Part shown: positions 25,256 through 34,152 of the stretch, one piece after another
Numbering within the stretch: position 1 is the stretch's first letter
How the letters are laid out: every line of letters starts with the position of its first letter
NCBI RefSeq assembly: GCF_025567285.1
Contig: NZ_JAOQJT010000012.1
Span: 20,512-84,511 of the forward strand
Source: Coprococcus aceti
GTDB lineage: Bacteria; Bacillota; Clostridia; Lachnospirales; Lachnospiraceae
Direction: 5' to 3'
DNA: 64,000 nucleotides
Notes under the pieces: model-generated
The model's input: the letters and a program-made list of their open reading frames with translations, nothing else
Databases searched by the model: none
What the model was told of the DNA's origin: nothing
Made by a program: the position numbers and the translations under genes

Positions 25256-26272
25256 ATGAAAAATAGAATATTTGGCCTTGTTATGGCATCGGTACTTACT
25301 GTTTCAGCATTTTGTGGCTGCGGAGCATCAATGACGGCAGCAGATTCTGATCAGAAAGGGGGCAGTGTGCCTGAAAATGCGGCAAATGCTGCGGCGTACA
25401 GCATTGTATGTACGACTTTTCCTCAGTATGACTGGATCCGCAATATTATAGGCGGTGATTCCGACAAGTTTCAGCTTACTATGCTGCTCGATCAGGGGAT
25501 GGATCTTCACAGTTATCAGCCAACTGCAGAGGATATAGCAAAGATAGCTGACGCAGATATGTTTGTGTATGTTGGCGGTGAGTCTGATGGCTGGGTGGAT
25601 AGTGCCCTGAAAGAAGCGACTAATAAGGATATGAAGGTTGTAAATATGCTTGACGCTTTGGGAACTGCAGTCAAAGAGGAAGAGGTAGTTCCAGGCATGC
25701 AGGCAGAGGAAGAAGAGGGAGGAGAGGAAGGCCCGGAGTATGATGAACATGTATGGCTTTCACTCAAGAACGCAGTGGCGTTGACGAATGTGTTGGCGGA
25801 TAATATCCAGGCACTTGATCCAGATAATAAATCTGATTACATGGAGAATGCAGGCAAGTACGTTGATGAACTCAATGATCTTGATGGAAGGTACGAACTA
25901 ACAGTTTCTAAGGGAAAACGTCAGGCAATTCTGTTTGGCGACAGATTCCCTTTCCGATATATGGCGGATGATTATGGGCTTACCTACTATGCTGCATTTG
26001 TGGGATGCAGTGCTGAGTCGGAGGCAGGTTTTGAGACGATAACATTCCTTGCGCAGAAGGTGGATGAGTTAAAGCTTCCGGTTATTCTGACGATAGAGGG
26101 CGCAGATCACAGTATAGCAGAGTCGATAAAGAAGACAACAGATTCGAAAAATCAGGAGATCCTGACGATGAATTCGATGCAGTCTGTGACTGCAAAGGCT
26201 GTAGCTGATGGTGAGACGTATCTGAACGTAATGGAAGATAACTTGAACGTACTTTCTCAGGCATTGAATTAA
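25256..26272 (+). CDS. znuA: Metal ABC transporter substrate-binding lipoprotein (ZnuA/AdcA-like)
   Basis: 338 residues. A lipoprotein signal ends at the lipobox AFCGCGAS (Cys ~21-23). The cluster A-I binding protein pattern follows: TTFPQYDWIRNI, GMDLHSYQPTAEDI (His ligand), DEHVWLSLKNA (His ligand) and DRFPFRYMADDYGL. Between the first two metal ligands zinc-binding proteins usually carry a His-rich loop; here it is a Glu-rich stretch (EEEEGGEEGPEYDEH). The ATG at 25256 is chosen for the signal peptide; GGAGG lies 13 nt upstream. ATPase and permease genes follow. Zinc is favoured, but manganese is possible. Confidence 0.88.
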   Translation: MKNRIFGLVMASVLTVSAFCGCGASMTAADSDQKGGSVPENAANAAAYSIVCTTFPQYDWIRNIIGGDSDKFQLTMLLDQGMDLHSYQPTAEDIAKIADADMFVYVGGESDGWVDSALKEATNKDMKVVNMLDALGTAVKEEEVVPGMQAEEEEGGEEGPEYDEHVWLSLKNAVALTNVLADNIQALDPDNKSDYMENAGKYVDELNDLDGRYELTVSKGKRQAILFGDRFPFRYMADDYGLTYYAAFVGCSAESEAGFETITFLAQKVDELKLPVILTIEGADHSIAESIKKTTDSKNQEILTMNSMQSVTAKAVADGETYLNVMEDNLNVLSQALN

Positions 26273-26315
26273 TTGCTGAACAATAAAACAAATTTAGATT
26301 TATAGGAGAAAACAA

Positions 26316-27041
26316 ATGTCATATATAACGTGCAAAGACCTGGCAGTGGGATATGATGGACGTGCAGTTGCGTCAGGCCTTAATTTCAGTATAGACAAGG
26401 GAGACTATCTCTGTATAGTTGGAGAGAACGGAGCGGGAAAGAGTACCTTGGTAAAAACTCTGCTTGGCCTGTTGAAACCGGTTTCAGGAGAGATAAAGTT
26501 TGGCGATGGTTTGACATCGCGTGATATAGGCTATCTGCCGCAGCAGACACCTGTGCAGAAGGATTTCCCTGCGACTGTATGGGAGGTGGCTTTGTCGGGA
26601 ACGCTGCCTAAGTGCGGAGCACGTCCTTTTTATGGCAGAAAGGAAAAGCAGCTTGCACAATCTCAACTTGAACGACTTGGAATGTGGGATATACGCAGGA
26701 AATGTTACAGGCATTTGTCGGGAGGACAGCAGCAGCGCGTCCTTCTGGCGAGAGCCCTGTGTGCAACTGAGAACCTTCTTCTGCTTGATGAACCGGTAAC
26801 TGGCCTTGATCCTGTCGCAACGGCCCAGTTCTATCAGATGATACAGCAGTTAAATGAAAATGGTGTGGCAGTGATCATGATATCACATGATCTGAGGGCA
26901 ATAGATTGCGCCAGACATGTGCTTCATATGAATCATGGGGGCTCGTTCTGGGGCAGCAGAGAGGAATATAAGAACAGCAGATATTGGAACATCATTTCGG
27001 TAGAATACGAGAAAGGTGGTGGACAGAGTGCAGCTTGTTGA
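26316..27041 (+). CDS. znuC: Metal ABC transporter ATP-binding protein (ZnuC-like)
   Basis: 241 residues. Walker A GENGAGKST near 37-45, Q-loop LPQQTP near 76, signature LSGGQQQRVLLARAL near 133, Walker B LLLLDEPVTGLD near 153 and switch VIMISHD near 187. It powers zinc import with the upstream lipoprotein and the downstream permease, whose gene it overlaps by 14 bp. Confidence 0.92.
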   Translation: MSYITCKDLAVGYDGRAVASGLNFSIDKGDYLCIVGENGAGKSTLVKTLLGLLKPVSGEIKFGDGLTSRDIGYLPQQTPVQKDFPATVWEVALSGTLPKCGARPFYGRKEKQLAQSQLERLGMWDIRRKCYRHLSGGQQQRVLLARALCATENLLLLDEPVTGLDPVATAQFYQMIQQLNENGVAVIMISHDLRAIDCARHVLHMNHGGSFWGSREEYKNSRYWNIISVEYEKGGGQSAAC

Positions 27042-27870
27042 TAAGTTAATTTACTATATGCAGTATCCATTTGTTAAGTATGCTCTTGTGGTTGGTATTC
27101 TTATAGCATTGTGTTCGTCACTTTTCGGTGCAACATTGGTTTTGAAAAGATTTTCATTTATCGGCGATGGACTTTCGCATGTTGCATTTGGAGCAATGGC
27201 GGTAGGATCTGTTCTGAAACTGACAAACAACACGATCATAGTGATGCCGGTGACTGTGGCTGCTGCAATTCTCATACTTATGTCGGGACAAAATGCGAAG
27301 CTTAAGGGAGATGCCGCGATAGCTATGATGTCTGTCGGTGCTTTAGCCGTAGGTTATCTGATAATGAATGTATTTTCCACGTCAGCAAATGTATCGGGGG
27401 ATGTGTGCTCTACGTTGTTTGGTTCAACCTCAATACTTACATTGACAATGGGAGAAGTGTGGCTGTGTATAGTGATGTCAATATGTGTAATAGCGTTTTT
27501 CTGTTTGTTCTACAACAGGATATTTGCAGTCACATTTGACGAGAGTTTTACCAGGGCAATCGGGAAAAATGCAGGGGCATATAATCTGGCTCTAGCTGTG
27601 ATAATCGCTGTGATAATAGTGCTTGCGATGAACCTGGTGGGCTCCCTGCTCATCACGGCACTTCTGGTATTCCCTGCACTTTCGGCAATGCGAGTTATGT
27701 ATAGCTTCAGGTCGGTGGTATTATATTCAGCTGTTCTCTCGGTTGTGGGAACTTTGGCTGGAATGTTGGTATCCATACTATTTTCAACACCGGTGGGTTC
27801 TACGATAGTTGCGTGTGATATGGTTATATTTGCTTTTAACAGTATAGCAGGGAAAGTGATGAGGAGATAA
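27028..27870 (+). CDS. znuB: Metal ABC transporter permease (ZnuB-like)
   Basis: 280 residues with about eight membrane segments and the family sequences RFSFIGDGLSHVAFGAMAVG (~30-49) and LLITALLVFPALSAM (~205-220), typical of the ZnuB/MntB/TroCD permeases. The GTG at 27028 is 11 nt after AAAGG; two in-frame GTG codons at 27016/27019 are alternatives. Translation is coupled to znuC through the overlap. The next gene, a lipoprotein, starts 4 bp after the stop, so it belongs to the same transcript. Confidence 0.9.
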   Translation: MQLVDKLIYYMQYPFVKYALVVGILIALCSSLFGATLVLKRFSFIGDGLSHVAFGAMAVGSVLKLTNNTIIVMPVTVAAAILILMSGQNAKLKGDAAIAMMSVGALAVGYLIMNVFSTSANVSGDVCSTLFGSTSILTLTMGEVWLCIVMSICVIAFFCLFYNRIFAVTFDESFTRAIGKNAGAYNLALAVIIAVIIVLAMNLVGSLLITALLVFPALSAMRVMYSFRSVVLYSAVLSVVGTLAGMLVSILFSTPVGSTIVACDMVIFAFNSIAGKVMRR

Positions 27871-27874
27871 GAAT

Positions 27875-28624
27875 ATGTATATGAATAGAAATAGAAGAAT
27901 GCATGGATGCAGACACAGATTTAAGCGATTGATTATGTCAATATTGGTGCTTAGTATGTTGCTGACTGTCACAGGCTGTGGTGGAGCATCTCAGACTGCG
28001 GGCAGTCGCTTGAACACACAGAATGCAGTGGATAGGGTGCTTAATCAGAAAACAGGCGATGGTGATGTGGAAAGTAAGTCGTCAGTGGGAGCCACAACAG
28101 AGACGACGACCACAACAGAGACGACGATCACAACAGAGATGCAAACCACGATAGAGACAGAATCCGCATCTGTAACTGAGGCGACATCAGAACCAACATA
28201 TGGGCAGGTCGTGAATGGAGACAGCTCAGTTATAGCGCAATACAAGTCTGAGGGTGTGGATGTGGATCTCACACTTATGGGAAGCGATCTTGTATATGCG
28301 ACGGTATATCAGATGATGTCAAAACCTGAGGAATATGAGGGCAAGACGATAAGGATAGAAGGAAAGTATTATGCATCCTATTATCCAATAACCGACAAAT
28401 ATTATAATTATTGTCTCATAGCTGACGCTCTGGCATGCTGCAGTCAGGGGCTTGAATTTGAACTTGGTGGAGGTGCAGTATATCCAGGCGATTACCCGGC
28501 GGACCAGAGTGAGGTGATCGTTACGGGAGTATTTGAAACCTACACAGAGGAGGCTGGACAGACATTTTATTACTGCAGGTTGAGAGATGCAGAATATCAA
28601 CTGGTATCGACAGAGAATCAGTAG
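27875..28624 (+). CDS. Lipoprotein of the zinc operon, unknown function
   Basis: 249 residues. A charged N-terminus is followed by a hydrophobic segment and lipobox TVTGCGG (Cys ~35), so it is probably membrane-anchored. Residues ~70-105 form a low-complexity Thr/Glu stretch (TTETTTTTETTITTE), likely an extended spacer. The globular C-terminal ~150 residues (MMSKPEEYEGKTIRIEGKYY, VIVTGVFETY) resemble an OB-like fold seen in small secreted proteins; this is an impression only. The position directly after znuB suggests a part in extracytoplasmic zinc delivery. The low-complexity stretch is rich in ACA/ACG codons and may vary in length between strains. Confidence 0.75.
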   Translation: MYMNRNRRMHGCRHRFKRLIMSILVLSMLLTVTGCGGASQTAGSRLNTQNAVDRVLNQKTGDGDVESKSSVGATTETTTTTETTITTEMQTTIETESASVTEATSEPTYGQVVNGDSSVIAQYKSEGVDVDLTLMGSDLVYATVYQMMSKPEEYEGKTIRIEGKYYASYYPITDKYYNYCLIADALACCSQGLEFELGGGAVYPGDYPADQSEVIVTGVFETYTEEAGQTFYYCRLRDAEYQLVSTENQ

Positions 28625-28649
28625 AGTATAAATTGCATAACATTTTTGG

Positions 28650-28681
28650 AATCCGGGCAGATCAAAGTGCCCGGATTTTTT
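28650..28681 (+). terminator. Terminator of the zinc operon
   Basis: A perfect 10-bp stem AATCCGGGCA/TGCCCGGATT (28650-28659 with 28668-28677) with an 8-nt loop and a T-run. It separates the zinc operon from the curved region and RNA candidate downstream. Confidence 0.88.
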
Positions 28682-28740
28682 GAGTAAAAAATATTCAGAA
28701 TCAGGAGGAACATAGTTGCATCAAAACCAGGAATCACATA

Positions 28741-28816
28741 GAAAAATATGGCAAAATGACGCAAATATACTAAAAAGCATTAAAAATAGCTAAAAAATGA
28801 TAAAATTACTTAAAAA
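28741..28816 (+). promoter_or_regulatory. Eight A-tracts phased at 10 bp (curved DNA / UP element)
   Basis: A-tracts of 3-6 A recur once in every 10 bp, beginning at about 28742, 28753, 28763, 28772, 28782, 28792, 28802 and 28812. Five consecutive 10-mers begin TAAAA. Such phasing gives intrinsically bent DNA and acts as an UP element upstream of strong promoters. A candidate -10 (TATGCT, 28840-28845) lies just downstream; its -35 is weak. The element would drive the structured RNA region that starts near 28855. Confidence 0.75.
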
Positions 28817-28864
28817 AGAATTTGATATATTGTAAAAACTATGCTAATTTTGAATAAAGGTAAA

Positions 28865-29042
28865 TATTCAGCCGTGCAGGATAAGAACAGCGGATTCGAC
28901 ATGCTTGCATGTAAGAATCAGGTGTTCTTATCCTGTGGTGACTCGAATAGAGTCACCGCCCCATACAATGAGCAAAATAGCTGCGCAGCAGCGAAAGAAC
29001 ACGGGAACCGTGCGGTTTTGCGAATGTATGGTCGGCTGAATA
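28865..29042 (+). ncRNA. Multibranched structured RNA candidate upstream of Nudix gene
   Basis: A perfect 10-bp closing stem TATTCAGCCG/CGGCTGAATA (28865-28874 with 29033-29042) encloses three domains. The first is a 13-bp stem (28877-28889 with 28923-28935) containing a small ACATGC/GCATGT hairpin. The second is the hairpin GGTGACTC/GAGTCACC (28937-28957). The third is a compound arm CCATACA/TGTATGG (28961-28967 with 29025-29031) holding GCAAAA/TTTTGC and CACGG/CCGTG. A four-way junction results. No terminator follows, so it is either the leader of the Nudix gene 30 bp downstream or an RNA processed from it. I cannot name the class. Confidence 0.7.
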
Positions 29043-29072
29043 CATTAAAATACACAGAAGGGATGTGATGAA

Positions 29073-29684
29073 GTGAAAGAGAAATACAAAGGCGTACAAA
29101 AACTCACAGACAATCCGTTCCTCAACCTCTATCATATAGATGCGGTTGACACGGCTGGAAAAGACTTCAATTATTACTTTGCTTCAAGGAATAAAGAGAA
29201 CGACATCAAGATAAAGACCCACGATATAAAACCGGAAGGAATAGTTATATATGGAGTTAAGCTGGAAGATGAGCCGAAGCTGGTGCTCATAAGGCAGTAC
29301 AGATACCCACTCGATGCGTATATATATGAACTTCCTGCAGGACTGGTGGACGGAGATGAGACTCCGGCGCAGGCAGCAGTCAGGGAGATGAAGGAAGAGA
29401 CAGGGCTTACCCTTGATGTATATGAGGGCGGAGAAAAACTCTACAGAAGGCCATTCTATATGGGCCCGGGATTTACGGATGAGATGAGCAGTGCTGTATT
29501 TGGAACAGTTACAGGAACACCAAATCTCGACAGCAAGGAGAGCACAGAGGATATACAGGTCATACTCGCAGACCGAGGTGAGGTCAGAAGAATCCTGTCA
29601 GAGGAACAGGTGTCGCTCAGAGGAGCATACCTCATGACACATTTTCTGGCTGAGGGAGATCCACTAGAATTCCTGAGAAAATAG
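29073..29684 (+). CDS. Nudix hydrolase, ADP-ribose pyrophosphatase-like
   Basis: 203 residues. The Nudix box lies at ~90-112 (GLVDGDETPAQAAVREMKEETGL with the GX5EX7REUXEEXGU spacing), preceded by LIRQYRYPLDAYIYELPAG, the NudF/ADP-ribose pyrophosphatase signature, and followed by FYMGPGFTDE. It would hydrolyse ADP-ribose or a related nucleoside diphosphate sugar to AMP and sugar phosphate. GTG start at 29073, with AGAAGGGA about 10 nt upstream. The gene lies behind a structured leader candidate and just upstream of three phospho-sugar mutases. Confidence 0.88.
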   Translation: MKEKYKGVQKLTDNPFLNLYHIDAVDTAGKDFNYYFASRNKENDIKIKTHDIKPEGIVIYGVKLEDEPKLVLIRQYRYPLDAYIYELPAGLVDGDETPAQAAVREMKEETGLTLDVYEGGEKLYRRPFYMGPGFTDEMSSAVFGTVTGTPNLDSKESTEDIQVILADRGEVRRILSEEQVSLRGAYLMTHFLAEGDPLEFLRK

Positions 29685-29768
29685 GAAGCGCTGAGCAGTG
29701 ATTGCTCAAACAGCAGAACGTTCATAAAAGGGCATACTAAATGAGAAAAAAGAAGGAGAAGTAGAAAG

Positions 29769-31505
29769 ATGAGTTACAGAGACACATATGATTTTTGGAT
29801 GACAGATGATTATTTCGATGAGGATACCAAGAAGGAGCTTGCAGCCATAGCTGATGATGAGGCTGAGATCGAGGACAGATTCTATCGTGATCTTGTATTT
29901 GGAACTGGTGGACTCAGAGGTGTGATAGGCGCGGGAACCAACAGAATGAACTTCTACACCGTCCGAAAGGCTACACAGGGTCTTGCAAACTTCATTGTGA
30001 AGCAGAATGCGCAGGACAAGGGCGTGGCAATAGCATACGATTCAAGAAAGTATTCTCCAGAGTTTGCAGCAGAAGCAGCTCTCTGCCTGTGTGCAAATGG
30101 AATCAAGTCATATCTCTTTGAGTCACTCAGACCTACACCTGAGCTTTCATATGCAGTCAGAAAGCTTGGATGTACAGCAGGTATAGTTATAACAGCCAGC
30201 CACAATCCACCAGAGTACAACGGTTACAAGGTATACTGGGAGGATGGCGCGCAGATCACAGCTCCAAAGGACAGAGAGATCATCGCAGAGGTTAAGGCTG
30301 TAACAGATTTCCATACAGTAAAGACCATGGATAAGCAGGAGGCACTTGACAAGGGCCTTCTCACTATCATAGGTGCCGAGATAGATGACGCGTATATGGA
30401 GGAACTCAAGAAGCAGATCATTCATCCCGAGATCATCAAGGAGCAGTCAGAGAACATCAAGATCGTATACACACCGTTCCACGGAACCGGTCTTGTACCT
30501 GTAAAGAGAGTTCTGTCCGAGCTTGGTTTCAAAAACGTATACATTGTTCCTGAGCAGGAGCTTCCAGACCCTGAGTTCACAACGCTTGAGTATCCAAACC
30601 CAGAGGATCCAAAGGCATTTGAGCTTGCCCTCAAGCTGGCAAAGGAGAAGAATGCGGACATAGTTCTCGCTACAGATCCTGATGCAGACCGTCTTGGAAT
30701 ATACGCACTCGATACAAAGACAGGCAAGTATATGCCATTTACAGGAAATATGTCAGGACTTATAATCGCTGAATACCAGTTCAGAGAGAGAACAAAATGC
30801 GGTCTCATGCCAAAGAATCCGGCCATGGTCAAGACTATTGTAACCACAAATATGGCTGATCCACTGGCTGCAGATTACAATGTCAACCTCATCGAGGTTC
30901 TAACAGGCTTCAAGTTCATCGGTGAGCAGATCAAGTTCTTCGAGCAGAATAATTCATACAATTTCGTAATGGGTATGGAGGAGAGCTACGGATGTCTCGT
31001 TGGAACATACGCAAGAGACAAGGATGCTCCGGTTGCAGTTATGTGTCTCTGCGAGGCTGCAGCATACTGCAAAAGCCAGGGAATCACTCTGTGGGATCAC
31101 ATGCTTGATCTCTATGAGAAGTACGGATATTACAAGGAAGGCCTCTACACAATAACGCTCAAGGGTGTTACAGGAGCAGAGAAGATCCGCAAGATCATGT
31201 CCTCACTCAGAGCTGAGTCACTTACTCAGATCGATACACTCAAGGTTCTCAAGGTTCGTGATTACGAGAAGAACACGATCACAGATCTTGCCACCGGAGA
31301 GGTCACAGAGTCAGGACTTCCACAGTCCAACGTTCTCTACTACGACCTTGAGGATGGCGCATGGGCATGTGTACGTCCATCAGGAACAGAGCCAAAGATC
31401 AAGCTGTACTACGGAATCAAGGGAACAAGCCTTGATGATGCAGATGCAAAGCTTGAAGCTCTCCAGACAGCACTTGTTGAGAAGCTCAACAAGCTGGCAG
31501 AGTAG
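29769..31505 (+). CDS. Phospho-sugar mutase (phosphoglucomutase/phosphomannomutase), copy 1
   Basis: 578 residues, the length of the PgcA-type alpha-D-phosphohexomutases of Firmicutes. The phosphoserine loop is TASHNPPEYNGYK near 140, the metal loop TDPDADRLG near 302, the sugar loop GMEESYG near 402 and the phosphate loop RPSGTEPKIK near 536. It interconverts hexose-1- and hexose-6-phosphates; the canonical sugar loop favours glucose. It is preceded by the Nudix gene (85 bp) and ends at a strong terminator. Codon usage is biased and uniform, suggesting high expression. Confidence 0.93.
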   Translation: MSYRDTYDFWMTDDYFDEDTKKELAAIADDEAEIEDRFYRDLVFGTGGLRGVIGAGTNRMNFYTVRKATQGLANFIVKQNAQDKGVAIAYDSRKYSPEFAAEAALCLCANGIKSYLFESLRPTPELSYAVRKLGCTAGIVITASHNPPEYNGYKVYWEDGAQITAPKDREIIAEVKAVTDFHTVKTMDKQEALDKGLLTIIGAEIDDAYMEELKKQIIHPEIIKEQSENIKIVYTPFHGTGLVPVKRVLSELGFKNVYIVPEQELPDPEFTTLEYPNPEDPKAFELALKLAKEKNADIVLATDPDADRLGIYALDTKTGKYMPFTGNMSGLIIAEYQFRERTKCGLMPKNPAMVKTIVTTNMADPLAADYNVNLIEVLTGFKFIGEQIKFFEQNNSYNFVMGMEESYGCLVGTYARDKDAPVAVMCLCEAAAYCKSQGITLWDHMLDLYEKYGYYKEGLYTITLKGVTGAEKIRKIMSSLRAESLTQIDTLKVLKVRDYEKNTITDLATGEVTESGLPQSNVLYYDLEDGAWACVRPSGTEPKIKLYYGIKGTSLDDADAKLEALQTALVEKLNKLAE

Positions 31506-31533
31506 CATAAGTATAATATATAGCAAATACAAA

Positions 31534-31569
31534 AAAGCGCCGTCTGGTCTGGTGACCGGACGGCGCTTT
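31534..31569. terminator. Bidirectional terminator between mutase 1 and kinase remnant
   Basis: A 15-bp stem with one G-U pair (31534-31548 with 31555-31569), six-nt loop, A-rich on the left and TTTG on the right. It can serve both the mutase on the plus strand and the remnant on the minus strand. Confidence 0.8.
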
Positions 31570-31576
31570 GCTGTCA

Positions 31577-32104
31577 TTATACGATTACGTCGAACTGTAT
31601 GTAGTCTCCCTGGTCGGTATTTACCGTGTCGAGATATATTTTACCATTGTATTTGTCGGTCAGTTTTTTCAGGTTGTAGAGACCGTAACCATGGCCATGT
31701 CTGTCTCCGGTTTTGGTGGTATATCCCGGTGAGAACATATTCTGGCGGAATTCGTTGGTTTTGACGGAACCCTTGTTTCTTGTTTTTATTTCTATCTGGT
31801 TCTGCCTGCTGTCCAGGTACAAATATGCAGTGCCAAATGGGGCGGTCGATTCAAGCGCATTATCGATCAGTATACCGATGATCCTGATCAGTTCATACTC
31901 CGGCATTCGGCTCTTCAGATCCCTGGATGCCACCTGGACTACGAGCTCCTTCTGATCCTTCTGTGCCTCCGTGATCTTGCTGTACACAAATCCGGCTACA
32001 ACGCTCAGGTTGATCTTGAGCAGATCACAAATGGCCTCTGTAAAGTAATAAAAAAGGTCGGTTATATTACAAGTCAATTGCAGAAAATATAATTCTTTTA
32101 GTTA
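31577..32104 (-). pseudogene. AgrC-like GHKL sensor kinase remnant (ATPase domain only)
   Basis: The minus-strand frame is open from a stop at 32102-32104 down to 31577. It encodes only the catalytic half of an AgrC/ComD-type kinase: an ELIRIIGILIDNALEST N-box near residue 62, then GSVKTNEF, and a KTGDRHGHGYGLYNLKK G-box near 122. The membrane sensor and the histidine-bearing helix are absent. There is no ATG or ribosome site at the 5' end (a TTG at 32077 is the only candidate), and an AT-rich stretch follows. This reads as a 5'-deleted gene left between two mutase paralogues. A short functional ATPase protein cannot be excluded. Confidence 0.65.
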
Positions 32105-32317
32105 ATACCGCCATAATAAAACGGCTGCAATATACATCTGCGCAACAAAGTGATATAAATTGCAAGATTAAATATTGAATTTAAAAACTGCTTAATATAT
32201 TATACAAATAACAATAAATTAGCTAAAAATAGCCTAATAAAATGAACGGAAGATAAATTGTGGATAGATAAAAAGGAAAAATCTGTGTGGCCTGTGAGGT
32301 CAGGAAAGGGGTAGAAG

Positions 32318-34042
32318 ATGGACGCAAAGCAGAGATACGAGATGTGGCTTGGCAGCGATCAGGTAGATGATGTTACGAAGCAGGAGCTCGTAAACATAAA
32401 GGATAATGAAGCGGAGATTGAAGATAGATTTTACACAAACCTTGAGTTTGGAACAGGTGGACTTCGAGGCGTGATGGGAGCGGGAACGAACCGCATGAAC
32501 ATTTACACGGTTCGCATGGCAACACAGGGAATTGCTAACTACCTGGCGAAGATTGGAATATCAGAGCCGTCGGCAGCTATAGCATTTGACAACAGAAACA
32601 ATGCTTCGCTGTATGCGCTTGAAACTGCTCTCTGCCTGTGTGCAAATGGCGTGAAGGTGTATCTGTTTGATGCGCTCCGCCCGACACCGGAGCTTTCATT
32701 TGCAGTGAGACATCTGCACTGCAATATCGGCGTGAATATAACGGCAAGCCACAATCCAAAGGAATACAACGGATATAAGGTTTACTGGGATGATGGAGCC
32801 CAGATCGTATCTCCTCAGGATAAGGAGATCATTGCAGAGGTCAACAATATAGAAGATTTCTCCATGGTTAAGACTATGGACAAGGACGCTGCAATAGATG
32901 CAGGACTGTTGAATGTGATCGGTCAGGAGATCGATGACGCATATATAGGAGAGCTTCACAAGCTTGTCATGAATCCGGAGGAGATTCAGAAGGCGGGAGA
33001 TCTGAAGATCGTATATTCTCCGCTTCACGGAACAGGCCTTAAGCCTGTTACAAGAGTTCTCAGCGAACTTGGTTTCAAGGATGTACATGTCGTTGAGGAA
33101 CAGGCTGTTCAAGATGGTAATTTCCCAACTGTAAAGTCCCCAAATCCTGAGGGCGCAGAGGCGTATGCCCTGAGTCTTGAGCTGGCGAAGAAGGTCGGCG
33201 GAGAGCTGATTCTTGTCACAGATCCTGATGCGGATAGGCTTGGAATGTATGGATATGACAGCAAGAATAATGAGTATAAAGAATTTACGGGCAATATGTT
33301 CGGTGCGATCCTCTGTGATTACGTGCTGATGCAGAGATCCCAGAGCGGAAGACTGCCTGAGAATCCGGCGATTGTAACTACGGTTGTTATCACCAATATG
33401 GTCAAGGAGATATGTAAGAAGTACGACACTTTCTGTGACTGCAACAACCTGATCGGATTTAAGAATATAGCATCGAGAATGAGGGCTTATGAGCAGACAG
33501 GTGAACACAATTATGTGTTCGGGCTTGAAGATACATTTGGATGTCTGCCTGGTACATATGCAAGGGACAAGGACTCGGTTGGAACGTTGATGCTTCTCTG
33601 TGAGGCTGCGGCATACTACAAGAACCGTGGCATGACTCTGTGGGACAGAATGGTTGAATTGTGGCAGGAATATGGTTACTACAAAGAGAAGGTTCAGACC
33701 ATGAAGTTTGACGGACGCGAGGGTGCTGCAAAGATACAGTCTATGATACAGACGCTGAGAGATAATCCGGTGCAGAAGGTCGGCGCTTACAGCGTGGAGA
33801 AGATCTACGACTACAAGCTTGGAACAGAGACAGACGCCGCAACAGGCAAATCCGAAGCGGCAGTTCTCCCAAAGTCCAACATGATATATTATCAGCTTGC
33901 GGATGGCGCATGGTTCCTTGTGAGACCTTCAGGCACAGAACCGAAGATCAAGTTCTACCTCGGGGTAAAGGGAAGTTCTCAGGAGGATGCGGCAGAGCAG
34001 CTTGACGAGCTTGCGGTAAATGTGAAGGCGATGTTTTCGTAA
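32318..34042 (+). CDS. Phospho-sugar mutase, copy 2 (divergent sugar loop)
   Basis: 574 residues. The serine loop TASHNPKEYNGYK, metal loop TDPDADRLG and phosphate loop RPSGTEPKIK are intact, so it should be active. The sugar-recognition loop, GMEES(Y/F)G in the two neighbouring paralogues, is GLEDTFG here near residue 405. The preceding helix reads IGFKNIASRMRAYEQTG instead of the TGFKxIGEQ of the others. These changes suggest a different substrate. A phosphomannomutase is needed by the mannan locus a few kb downstream, so this copy is the best candidate, by inference only. AAAGGGG precedes the ATG. Confidence 0.9.
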   Translation: MDAKQRYEMWLGSDQVDDVTKQELVNIKDNEAEIEDRFYTNLEFGTGGLRGVMGAGTNRMNIYTVRMATQGIANYLAKIGISEPSAAIAFDNRNNASLYALETALCLCANGVKVYLFDALRPTPELSFAVRHLHCNIGVNITASHNPKEYNGYKVYWDDGAQIVSPQDKEIIAEVNNIEDFSMVKTMDKDAAIDAGLLNVIGQEIDDAYIGELHKLVMNPEEIQKAGDLKIVYSPLHGTGLKPVTRVLSELGFKDVHVVEEQAVQDGNFPTVKSPNPEGAEAYALSLELAKKVGGELILVTDPDADRLGMYGYDSKNNEYKEFTGNMFGAILCDYVLMQRSQSGRLPENPAIVTTVVITNMVKEICKKYDTFCDCNNLIGFKNIASRMRAYEQTGEHNYVFGLEDTFGCLPGTYARDKDSVGTLMLLCEAAAYYKNRGMTLWDRMVELWQEYGYYKEKVQTMKFDGREGAAKIQSMIQTLRDNPVQKVGAYSVEKIYDYKLGTETDAATGKSEAAVLPKSNMIYYQLADGAWFLVRPSGTEPKIKFYLGVKGSSQEDAAEQLDELAVNVKAMFS

Positions 34043-34152
34043 AACGGGATGATTGGTAAGAAACGAAATGGCTGGCAAATAAATGTCAGCAGAAAATAGG
34101 TTCGAAGATCGCGGTCGCGACTAAAAATAATTACAAGATGGAGGTAAAAAAG

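Noticed and set aside
28865..29042. 6S RNA, tmRNA, RNase P RNA or SRP RNA
   Set aside because: The fold is a four-way junction, not a long single hairpin, and none of the conserved sequences of those RNAs was recognised.
28841..29068. 75-codon open frame
   Set aside because: It covers the multibranched RNA candidate, has no ribosome site, and its codons are dictated by the stems.
32696..33508. 270-codon open frame on the minus strand
   Set aside because: Antisense to the second mutase; similar shadows appear opposite copies 1 and 3 and no family motif is visible.
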